A stretch of DNA of 64,000 nucleotides. Origin: Monilinia fructicola. Lineage: Eukaryota; Ascomycota; Leotiomycetes; Helotiales; Sclerotiniaceae. This document shows, one piece after another, positions 46,686-57,409 of the stretch (position 1 is its first letter; every line of letters starts with the position of its first letter). Under the pieces are notes generated by a model, which searched no databases, was not told the origin of the DNA, and worked only from the letters and a program-made list of their open reading frames with translations. The stretch spans positions 1,054,001 to 1,118,000 of the forward strand of contig VICG01000014.1 in assembly GCA_008692225.1 (NCBI GenBank). The letters run 5' to 3'. The position numbers and the translations under genes were made by a program.

Positions 46686-49600
46686 TCAGTCATAACCTCC
46701 TCCAATTTGGCTGGCAAATGCAGTAGAAACACTCTTTTCGTCGTCATCGAATCGACGCCCACTCAACAAGGAGCTTGTACCAAAGACACTACCGGCATCG
46801 CCAGTTTTGTAATCAGCAATGCGACCACCCGACTCGACGTATCGTTTCAAGCGGTCAGATTGACTCAAACTAGTTTGCTTCTGTCCTTCGTGAACGTTGG
46901 CACCGAGACTAACGCCACCTTGAGCAATGCCTCTGCCATCTATAACACTACTGCCCGTTACATCAGTAAACTCACTAGCAGCAACGGATTCTCCAGCAAT
47001 ACTCTCAGGTCCACGACCACGTCCTTTTTGGCCATTGGCACGTGGTCCTCGTGAATCAAGGCCAGGCCAATTATCAAGGCCGGCGAGAGGAAAGTTCCCA
47101 AAGGCTGCAGGGTAAGCAGATCCAACACCTACACCACCAAGATGTGACGAGTGAACCGAAGAAACATCATCTAGGGCAGAGCTCATCATTGAGCCTGTTT
47201 TCAGTAAAATCCTGGAGTGGGGGGGCTTTACTGTTGCCATTTCGACCATTGCTGGGCAATCCCATTTGGTAACGTTGTGGACCTCGGTAAGTTGTCTTTG
47301 GACGACTGAATTGTATTAGTGAGGTTTGCAAATTCGAAAGTGGACCTTCGACAAGACAACTGCGTTCCTTGAAATGTTGTAGTAAGAAATGCCAAAGGGG
47401 ATGTTTTGACAAAACCTTCGGGTTACCGACAATGACGAGACCATACTTAGCACGCGTCAAGGCTACGTTGAGACGTCTAGGATCGCTTAAGAAACCAATA
47501 CCTTGATGATCATTAGATCTTACGCAAGAAAGAATGATGAAATCTTTCTCTCGGCCCTGGAATGCATCCACGGAAGCAACCTCAACCTCCTTGTAGTGCT
47601 CTTTCTTGAAAGAACCCGCATTCTGCATTGACGTTACAACATAACTGCGCTGACCTTCATATGGAGTGATAACGCCAATATCCCCAGGTTGTACCCCAGC
47701 TTTGAAAAACCGAGTTACAATCTTCTCAACATTTGAGGCTTCAGTTCTGTTAAGATATGAAGTACCAGAAGCAGAGATCTCCTCATTACCAAGATTGGAC
47801 CAGAACATCATAGGTGTATCAGGTACAGGCCAAGGGAAATCAACATCTCGACGAATTCGTTGTTGCATCGTGACACCATTTTGTAGAGTACCTTCATAGA
47901 ACATGTTGGATGGAAATTCAGAAAGGCATGGGTGCATACGATACTGAACATTGAGTCGAATAGGGCTGAGACCAAGTGAGACTAAACGTTCGAAGAGTGA
48001 CTGAGCCAGACCTGCCTTTGCAGCTTTCTTGTTCATGATAACGGGACCCAGCTGTTGATGATCTCCAACCAAAACTACTTGTTTGCATCCTAGAACGAGT
48101 GGAATCATACATTCTGGTTCTGCGGACTGAGTAGATTCATCGATGAGGACTGTTCTGAATTTCATCTTGGCAAGTCTTGGGTCACCGGCTCCAACACAAG
48201 TACAGCAAATGACATCAGCATTACTCAAAATCTCACGTTCGGCAGCTCTTGTCAATGCCTTGAATTTCTTCTCGTCTTGACTGGATAATTCACCCAACTC
48301 ACTCTTGAGTTGAGTTAGTTTGGCCAATTCATGATTGCTGTCATTCATGCGAACTTGCTCGTGCAAAGAGAGAAATCCAACAGATGATTCGACATCTTCA
48401 CGGGACTTGGCTGTCAGACGAACAACTTTGAGTTGAGTTCGATGTATACGCTCACAGAGTTGATCGACTGCAACATTAGATGGAGCACATACAAGAACTT
48501 GACCACCGTTGACCTTGGCCAAATGATAGATGACTGTGGCGGATGTTACTGTCTTTCCTGTTCCTGGAGGTCCTTGAATGAGACTCAAAGGCTTTTGTAA
48601 TACACTCTTGACGGCACTGATTTGACTGCTGTTCAATTCTGGTAGACCAGGAACACTAAACTTCTTGGGCATTTGGATCTTCATTGGAGCCGCAGCTACC
48701 TCATGACCAAGAAGTTTATGGAAAACGTATCCCGATACACTCATTTCGTCCACAGCAAAGGTCTTCATGGCAAATTGCATGCGATCGTAAGATGTTGCTT
48801 TCCAGACGTAGTCGGCAGAGAAGTTATGGGTGCATTCAGTTGGCACTGATTTATCGTTGCCTACTTTTCGGAGTTCGATGGTAACTTCATCAGATTGGTT
48901 GTTTGGAATTTTAACCACATATCCGACACCCTCCCAAACAGGTCGTAGTTCGCCTTTATACTTGAGTCGCATTTCGTCACCTACAGCGAGCTTTACATCG
49001 CCCAGCTCAATTTTGGGAAGGATAAAGCTGGCTAAATGCTTGTTATTCAAACCATAATCCCAACGAATAATCAAACCGTCCTCGGATTGAGCCTCCTTGA
49101 GTTTACGGTCGTAATCTGCCTCAATTTTGACTAAAGGTCCGAAGACATTTTGATATTGGTAGGCATCATCGTATTTGAGAAGGACGGGGGCCGGGTCATC
49201 ATCAATTCCAGCAGCCTTCTCCAAATCGGAAAGGGTAGCGTTGACATTGTCCTTCCACATCTCCTCTAACTTCGCAATCATTGGTGGGGTGAGATGTCGG
49301 GCGCGAAGTTGTTCTGCATCCGTAGGAAGAGAGACTAGCCAGGATAGAAAAGATCGATCCTCAATCAATGGTTGCCATTTAGATACATCCCAACTCACAT
49401 CCTTTGCAGATGGAGCGGAAGCGCAAGGCTGGCGGCATAGGAGGACTACAACAGTATCGGATTTCGCAGGAATGAAGCCAAGTAGAAAAACATTTTTTAT
49501 ACCACAGTTGTAGCATTCGAGGACAGTGTCTCCAAGGGTCGACTCTGGGTGTAACTGGACTTCCTTGTGTCTTGCGCGAACAAGATGATTGACGATATGT

Positions 49601-50046
49601 GAAGATGTAGCATTTCCTCGGGCACTGCAGAACCATTTGTTGCATCCCAAGCACTTGACAACACAGCTTGGAGAGTGGATTCCGCAATATCTATACATCA
49701 AATCAGCCCAGCCTAGGACAATCCAAATTGTTGACCGTTCAACTTACGCGCATGCGTATGCCGGTAGTTCTTTCTCATCCTCAAGACCCCGAAGTCCAAG
49801 AGTTTTCATACCATCGACTGGAACACTTGCAAGACTCTCATTATCATCGTCGTCGAATAGTTCGGTCTCGTTGTCATCATCATCATCTCTTCTTCTACTG
49901 GATCCCAAACCACCATGGCCACCGTATTGCCTATATAACAAGCTTTCATCCGGATCAATGTTTGAGAGATCATCTGCACCGGCGTTGATTGCCGCAGCAG
50001 AATCAGATATAAGATGATTTCCTACATGGGCGAAAGCGCTTTCCAT
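46686..50046 (-). CDS. UPF1: RNA helicase UPF1 (nonsense-mediated mRNA decay)
   Basis: This is an ATP-dependent superfamily 1 helicase, the central factor of nonsense-mediated decay in the cytoplasm. Exons 50046-49748, 49690-47232 and 47194-46686 give 1088 residues. An acidic N-terminus ([17 protein letters not shown]) precedes the Cys/His-rich UPF2-binding domain ([16 protein letters not shown] to LECYNCG). The helicase core shows GPPGTGKT (Walker A), [10 protein letters not shown] (motif II), [28 protein letters not shown] and [13 protein letters not shown]. The C-terminal tail is Gly/Ser/Arg-rich with SQ dipeptides, possible phosphorylation sites. Intron 2 is only 37 nt (47195-47231); an alternative donor 16 nt upstream gives 53 nt in the same frame. 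It is divergent from IMP4. Confidence 0.95.
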
Positions 50047-50678
50047 GATGACAGTATGTCCAGATACTACACAGGTTTGTATATGTCAGAACCAACCATA
50101 TATAGCATGAGGGAATAGCAAGCAAGGGCTCAGGAATCATTTGGTAAGATCGCACTAGACTCAACGAATGGCATTCGTACTTACAGTAAATTGGACCAGT
50201 TTCTTATATTTGCAAGTAGCCTTTGTGGCGGGAGAGTCGGCGCAAAGGTATGGAGGTAATGTCGGAACTGAATGAGACTTTCAAGTCATTATCGAAGCCT
50301 TGACTGTAATTCTAATTCGGAACTGAAATTGTTTCCCGAGACAAGTATCCTTTGTGTAATAGCAAATGCGTTCAGAAACTGGTGTTTTGTCCTCTTTAGA
50401 TGTTGATAGTTGGTAGTTGGTCGTGGGCAATTGTCAGTTGGTGGAGTACTAAAGAGGTGCACAGTTGCCCTATTTTGATTGTGGGATTTCACATTTAATA
50501 AATGATGGCCGCAATTAGATTCCTTAGCGTGCCGATGCTGATAAAGGTTTGCGATAGAAACTTTTTTTCTCCTGCTTGACGACATTGAAGCCCTTTTTAT
50601 AATCAACCAAACCATCAATCAAAAACAAACAAACAAACAACCACAAGGAATCTATTGCGTTTTTGAGTTACTGTTAAG
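50047..50678. promoter_or_regulatory. Divergent promoter region of UPF1 and IMP4
   Basis: A 632-bp spacer lies between two RNA-metabolism genes. CAAACAAACAAACAA occurs just upstream of IMP4 (about 50622-50640), probably in its 5' leader. No defined factor site was recognised. Confidence 0.4.
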
Positions 50679-51665
50679 ATGATTGTAAGTTATAACATGA
50701 TCCCTTCCTTTGAAAAAACATCTCTCCTTGTTTCATGGATTCTGAAATTGCATTGGCTGATGCAGATTCTATAGCGCAAACAAGCTCGACAACGACGAGA
50801 TTACCTTTATAGAAGAGCCTTAACGCTTCGAGACGCTGAGATCAGTGAAAAGCGCGCAAAACTTCGAGCTTCTTTGGCATCAGGAAAGCCACTGGATCCA
50901 TCCATCGCGAATGATAAGAAACTACGAGAAGACTATAAATACGACGAATCACGACCAGATTTGACGGCGAATGAGGAGTTGGATTTGGATGATGAATATG
51001 CTCAACTCTCAGGAATTGTCGATCCTCGAGTACTTGTCACAACTTCAAGAGATCCTTCATCAAGACTTTCTGCATTTGCAAAAGAGATTAGATTGTTGAT
51101 ACCAACCTCCATCCGTTTAAATCGAGGAAATCTCATTTTGCCAAATTTAATTACATCTGCCCAAGCATCTGGACTTTCCGATATCATCCTTCTTCATGAA
51201 CATCGTGGTACACCAACAGCCTTGACCTTATCCCACTTTCCTCATGGTCCCACGATCTCTTTCTCTCTGCATAATGTCGTTTTGCGTCATGATATCCCAA
51301 ACAGCTCCCGTGGTACAGTCAGCGAGTCTTATCCTCATCTAATCTTCGAAGGCTTCACATCCAAATTGGGTCTTCGAATTGTCAAAATCTTGAAGCATAT
51401 CTTTCCACCGAGAGAAGCCATTACGAACAAGACGAAGATTGGAAATAGGGTTGTTACCTTCAAAAACATTGAAGATAGTATCGAAGTTCGACACCATGTT
51501 TTCGTCAAGACAGGATATCAAAGTGTGGAACTTGCAGAAGTTGGACCTCGAATGACAATGCGATGCTTTGAAATTAGAGGAGGAACGTTGGAGAATAAGG
51601 ATGGTGATGTTGAATGGAGGATGAACCAATATACGAGAACTTCGAAGAAGAAGGACTACCTGTGA
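50679..51665 (+). CDS. IMP4: U3 snoRNP protein IMP4 (Brix domain)
   Basis: This is a component of the small-subunit processome that binds U3 snoRNA and drives early 18S rRNA cleavage in the nucleolus. A 6-nt micro-exon (50679-50684, Met-Ile) is joined through a 90-nt intron to exon 2 (50775-51665), giving 298 residues, the usual IMP4 length. The N-terminal RKQARQRRDYLYRRAL is the classical IMP4 start. The Brix domain spans about residues 90-270, with VLVTTSRDPSSRLSAFAKE, LNRGNLILPNLI, TLSHFPHGPTISFSLHNVVL, PHLIFEGFTSKLGLRI, VVTFKNIEDSIEVRHHVF and VELAEVGPRMTMRCFEIRGG. It ends in a Lys-rich tail (RTSKKKDYL). Confidence 0.95.
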
Positions 51666-54600
51666 AGGGTTGGGAAATGGTTACTTGCTTGTCTGTTTAG
51701 CGTGGAGTTTGGTGGGTTGAACTTACTGTTCCGCGGGTCAAAAGATTGCAATCCGAGGTCCTTCTCCATCGACGTATCTACGAAAGATTGTGACAAAGAA
51801 GGAGATATCAGCGGAGAGCATGGGTAACAGCCATATGGTCGCTGCTACTCTACATGCCTCGTCTATCGGCAATGACATGATTGAGAATGTTCCAAGGAGG
51901 GGTTGATGCATCATGCGTACAGTGGTAACATGGAAACAATTTGTGGTTGGGCATCACTTGACTCCCTCATTTCAGCTACTTTGTTATACATTCCAGTTTC
52001 TTTGTTCGGCCTCCGGTTATAGGCGATGCAAACAAAAGCGGTGTAGGTAATTAGAAGCACACACTTTCAATCATATTTTTCTTGTTTGTCCTACAAGCTC
52101 TTTCAACCTTGTATCATATTTGATTTCTGAACATGCTACTCACTAAAGATGCTAATCCTCCTTCGCTAAAAGCAGGAAATGAGCCAAACTGCAATGCCGA
52201 GCTTTATTTATCTTTCCTTCATCTTGGAGCAAACGGTCAAAGGGCTCCGAAATTTTCCAACAAATCATCTTTGGAGCCTGGCATATCTTTATCTCGGTTT
52301 CCTCGGCCTCAATCGACGAATATTCCCCAAATTTTTGTCGTGTTTGTGGATCTGATGCATCCCTGGCCTTTCCTGTGGCCAAATACCTTTCTGTGATCTT
52401 TCACTTTTGGCTCACTGGATGCAATTTTTCCATTGCCAATTCGAAGATTATGCGAGTAGTCGAGTCGAGCAATCCATCGCGTACTGAGCTCCATATAAGG
52501 GCAAGGGCAACAACGCAAGGCTTATATTATCACTATCATGTTTCCAAATATTCACATAATGACTTTCAGCTCCTACTGTAGGATTCCATTGAGGAGCAAC
52601 ACGAGATGACCCGCTTCAGATTGTATCGTAAAGAATCCGATTCGCTAGGCAATCTCGGAGCCAATCATTCTGGCTTGCCTGTCATCTATGTGGTGTGACC
52701 TTAGTAAGCGACAACTATTCCAACACCACGGGTCTATTTTTTCTTCCAAGTTTATATGCATGATACTACCCAACTTCGTGGTATTCAAAGATACGAGAGG
52801 GTGGGCTAAGGCTATTGTGAGCTAAAGTACCCCCTTAGACTCATCTATCAGACTACCACTCTATATTTGTGAAAGGAAACATGAGTGGAGACAATCGATA
52901 TTGTAAGACTTACACCCATCATGACTCAATAAGTCATGCGCTGACAATTCCTTCAAGTCATAACTACTCCCATTCGAACTATAGGATTACAATACTTACT
53001 TATATATGATATGAACAAGTGCGCGGGTTTGACAGCCCTAACCTCGGATCAAGCCGCCGAACCCATTTTATCATCATGGCCTGAATGAGATCTTATCTGG
53101 ATTCCTTGTATCCATGTGATGGCAGGGTTCCTTTCACCTGCAGGTTTTCTTTTTTTGGCATTCGTTTCTACTTTTTGGGAAAATGAGAATCTCAGAATAA
53201 CCTGTAAATTCATTTGGTTCCGAGTTCCGATTTTCAGCGCAGTACTCATTACGAAAGTGTTACTTTAGCCTATGATATTTCCAGCGAAATACGAAGAGCA
53301 AAATAACATGTATGTATGTCACCTTGGAAGAATTAAGATTTTGATGATATTCTGGCTTCCGTCATTCATTACTGCCTTCATTTGTGACACGCCCTTTCAA
53401 AGTATAAAGGTAGTGGGAAGGGAACTGTGGGTTCACTTCTCATACTGTACACCTTAAAAGCTTCATCGAGGAGGGTTTAGCGGTACTCCAACCATTACTG
53501 TAAGAAGTAAGGTTATGATTTCACTCCACTGTGGATACATGATCATAGCTTGCATGGTCAATTTGAAGTATCGTTCATGTGGATCAGTACAGTAGTATCC
53601 GGGAATACCTTCATCTTGCCCTATCAAAGTCAACCTATTATGCTCATTCTCACAATACTCTCTTTTTCGCAATTTCTTAGATACTGGCCTTTCCATACGG
53701 TCCCGAGGATATGAAGATATAAGATTGATATTATGAATTATTACGGATCACTTTCGCTTGAACTATTGTGAAATGTCCATCTGATGTTCCCCTACACGGT
53801 GTCGGACAAGTCCTCTACCGATGAAAGCGATGATACAATCTGTGTATAAGCGTAGGATTTGACGGTTGGTAGTACTCGATACCTCTGTCGTGGCGCGTAT
53901 GAGGAGATTAAGAAGCTCTATAATAGTATATCACTTCATAGTTTATAAACGCATATGGTATCAATTTTGCCGTTGGTTGTCGTTGATTACATTTTCCCGT
54001 CATAATGCTATTTCCGTTTGCGGAGTTGACGATACATCCATGACTGTAGTATTGAAAAGCGTCGTAAGCTCCATCACATCCCTTGAATATGATCCATGCC
54101 AGATCAAGGTGCACAGACGACCCAAAAACCTGTGATTTCTTTTTTTCAATTATTACAGTACAACGCTCCTGAGAGATACATGGCGGGTGAGTACTCCAGT
54201 CACTTACCATACGGAATTTCCTTTTGAGCGAACCCTTGTAAGCGTCTTCGAGTTTAATTCATTTCAGGAGGTGATCAATACCGACGAGGCTTAAGCAACC
54301 GTGGAATATCTAAATTTATAAAAGCTTAAGTCTATCAAGCTCGGGATCGTCCCGAAAGTTTGTATATGTGAACTTGCGAGTATGAGCGAAACGAAACTAA
54401 GTATGTACCTAGGTAGACATGAACATATACCACCCAACAGACCGTTTCAATTGCTCATTATACCCGTTGTTTCCAAAACAAGCTTTCCAAGAAACGACTT
54501 TTAATTTCCACTGTCACAACTGTCAGAAACGTGTAGCCTAAGCCAAAGCCTCCCGCTGCATGTTTCGGGGGGAGTGGTTCGGCTCGTTTGATTTCGGGTG

Positions 54601-55346
54601 TAAAGCCATAGTGTACCTGCAGATATCGGTAAGCAAGAGTTGAATACTCCGCGGTACAGTGTATCGAATGTTACTGACGTGTGAATACTCACTAGTTAGG
54701 AAGAAGCGGCTTACTGACTCCACGTGAATCCTTGCGGCTTACAACCCCATCATTGTAAGATCCAATTGTCAGAGCTGTGCTCAGTCATTGAAGGTTACCA
54801 GAAAGTCTTCGGTCCCGAGATACCGAAATACCGAGATTATTGCAGAACTCTGAACACTTGGATTTGGTGTTCTCCTCATCAAAGAAGAATTGAAGAATAC
54901 TGACGTTTCACAACAGTTGATCGTTGAGACTTTAATGTGTCCACACATTTTTGGCATGAGCGGTTATCTTTCCCTGGCTGAAACCCATCAATGCATCCTT
55001 GCAAAGTCCGTCATTTTGAAGCACGGTTCAATCCCTCGCTTCCTCAATATCGGAAATGGATATCGAGGCTCTCAAAATTCATCCGTCTTACCAAACTCAT
55101 CCGTCAAGACGCGTCAATGGCAATAGAGAGAATCGTTTGCAGGCATATTGCATATCGATGAGAGCGGGACAGCACGTATGGGTCTCCTTGTGATGCGACG
55201 CTGCACGGCATCAAAGCAATCATGGGCCATCTGGATACGAAAATTCAACATCGAACTTCGACGAGATGTTGTCGAAGGCTCATACTAAGCGCCGCAGTGG
55301 ACACGGAGCTGGCGGGACGGTCTGAACTTCACTGACTTCATTTTCC
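51666..55346. other. Gene-free stretch upstream of the laccase gene
   Basis: This 3.7-kb region has no intact gene. A short + ORF at 54890-55126 contains CILAKSVILKHGSIPRFLN, faintly like the end of a ketosynthase domain, but it is too short and isolated to call. The DNA is AT-rich without long repeats. Confidence 0.45.
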
Positions 55347-55353
55347 TATAAAG
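55347..55353 (+). promoter_or_regulatory. TATA box of the laccase gene
   Basis: TATAAAG lies 127 bp upstream of the laccase ATG, followed by a pyrimidine-rich leader (TCTTCACTC, TTTCTTCTTTTC). Transcription would be expected to start about 25-60 bp downstream. Confidence 0.55.
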
Positions 55354-55368
55354 TCGAAATACTTCACC

Positions 55369-55464
55369 ATGGAATTCACATCTTCACTCACTTTCATTCC
55401 ATCACAGTCTCTTCACTACAACTCCTTTGGAGGTCACACTCTTTCTTCTTTTCTTATTGTTTAA
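55369..55464 (+). promoter_or_regulatory. Possible upstream ORF in the laccase leader, 31 codons
   Basis: An ATG in a near-ideal context (TTCACCATGG) opens a 31-codon frame that ends at TAA 55462-55464, nine bases before the laccase ATG. It lies only 22 bp past the TATA box, so it is in the mRNA only if transcription starts unusually close or further upstream. Confidence 0.35.
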
Positions 55465-55473
55465 TCCATCACG

Positions 55474-57409
55474 ATGAAGTCTTTTACAGTCTTCACTGCT
55501 CTCACTGCATTCTTTGCACAAGCATCGGCATCTGCTATTCCAGCTACTCGCTCACCAATCTTTCCTCGACAGAACATCACTTCCTCAAACACCACCTCGG
55601 ATTGTACAAACTCGGCTACTTCTAGAGCTTGCTGGGGAGCTTACTCAATTGATACCAACTGGTACGATGTTACTCCTACAGGAGTGACTAGAGGTAAGCG
55701 ACATCGCATTCTCACGTACCAGTCTAGTGCTAATTGGATATAAAGAATATTGGCTTTCAGTTGAGAACTCCACCATCGCCCCTGATGGCTATACTCGCTC
55801 AGCCATGACCTTCAATGGGACAGTCCCTGGCCCAGCAATTACCGCTGATTGGGGTGACAATCTTATAATTCGTATGTCTTCAGTTCCATAATCTTGGACG
55901 ATCATCTTTTTGCTTGATTCCTCTTACTCATCATCTGCTACAGATGTGACAAACAATCTTGAACACAATGGGACAGCCATTCATTGGCACGGTATCCGTC
56001 AGCTAGGAAGTTTAGAATATGACGGTGTTCCAGGTGTCACTCAAGTAAGTTGATCTGCATATTTACCACATTTACCTCAACCTAATACCTCCATCAAGTG
56101 CCCTATCGCTCCTGGAGACACCTTGACCTACAAGTTCCAAGTTACTCAATACGGAACCACTTGGTATCACTCTCACTTCTCACTTCAATACGGCGATGGA
56201 CTCTTTGGCCCTTTGATTATTAATGGCCCGGCAACTGCGGACTATGATGAAGATTTGGGACCAATCTTCCTTCAAGACTGGGCACACCAATCTGCTTTTG
56301 AAATCTGGGATACCGCTAGACTCGGCGCCCCTCCAACTCTTCAAAACACTTTGATCAATGGAACTAACACTTTCGATTGTTCGAGTTCTGAGGATGCCAA
56401 CTGCGTCGGTGGCGGTAAGAAATTCGAGTTGACTTTCGTCGCGGGTAAAAAATACAGATTGAGATTACTCAACGTTGGAATCGATAGTCATTTTGAATTC
56501 GCGATTGATGGTCACAGTCTCACTGTCATTGCTGCCGATCTAGTTCCAATCACCCCGTACACCACGGATACCCTCCTCATAGGTATCGGTCAAAGATACG
56601 ATGTCATTGTCGAAGCCAATGCCACGGCCGGTGACTACTGGATCCGCGGCAACTGGGGAACATCTTGCTCAGCCAATCTCAACGCCGCCAACGCCACTGG
56701 CATTCTCCGCTACGACTCTTCCAGCACCGCAGACCCAACCTCAGTCGGCACCACAGCCCGCGGTACCTGCGGTGATGAGCCAACCGCGAGTCTCGTTCCT
56801 TACGTAGCACTCGACGTGGGAAACTATTCTCTCGTTGATGAGGAATTGAGTTTCTCCGTCGCAAACTACTTCACCTGGACCATCAATTCCAGTTCTCTCG
56901 TCCTCGACTGGGCCCACCCAACCACTCTCAAAATTTTCAAAAACGAATCCATCTTCCCCACAGACTACAACGTCGTAGCTCTAGACCAAACAAGCACAAA
57001 TGATGATTGGGTCGTCTACGTCATCGAAGATCTAACCGGTTTCGGCATCTGGCATCCCATCCATCTCCACGGCCACGATTTCTACGTCGTGGGCCAGGAA
57101 GCCACTGTATTCAACCCGGCCACATCCCCAAAGAGCTTTAACCTCGTCAACCCTCCACGGAGAGACGTTGCTTCACTTCCCGGAAACGGCTACTTAGCCC
57201 TTGCGTTCAAGCTTGACAACCCTGGCTCCTGGCTTCTTCATTGCCACATTGCGTGGCACGCTTCCGAAGGGTTGGCGATGCAATTTGTCGAGAGCCAGAG
57301 CTCGATCGCGATCGGCATGCGCGATACGGCCATGTTCGATAATACCTGCTCGAACTGGAATGCCTATGTTCCTGGGGAGTTGTTCGTAGAAGATGATTCC
57401 GGTATCTAG
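55474..57409 (+). CDS. lcc1: Secreted laccase (multicopper oxidase)
   Basis: This extracellular enzyme oxidises phenols with reduction of O2 to water; in plant-associated fungi it acts on resveratrol-like phenolics and lignin-type substrates. Exons 55474-55693, 55746-55871, 55944-56044 and 56099-57409 give 585 residues. The signal peptide is [20 protein letters not shown], with cleavage after Ala/Ser. Copper ligands occur in the four signatures [39 protein letters not shown] and [18 protein letters not shown]. Many N-glycosylation sites (NTT, NGT, NAT, NSS) are present. It ends in DSGI, the conserved ascomycete laccase tail that plugs the trinuclear copper channel. From memory it is very close to Botrytis cinerea LCC1; the symbol is given on that basis. 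Confidence 0.95.

Noticed and set aside
49589..50017. Plus-strand ORF of 142 codons over the UPF1 start
   Set aside because: It is the antisense shadow of UPF1 exons 1-2, low-complexity serine from the acidic region.
55020..55045. GGTTCAATCCC resembling a pol III B box
   Set aside because: No A box or tRNA fold lies upstream; it falls inside a short unrelated ORF.
54890..55126. Possible ketosynthase (polyketide synthase) fragment, AKSVILKHGSIPRFLN
   Set aside because: The similarity covers fewer than 20 residues and no other PKS motif is near.
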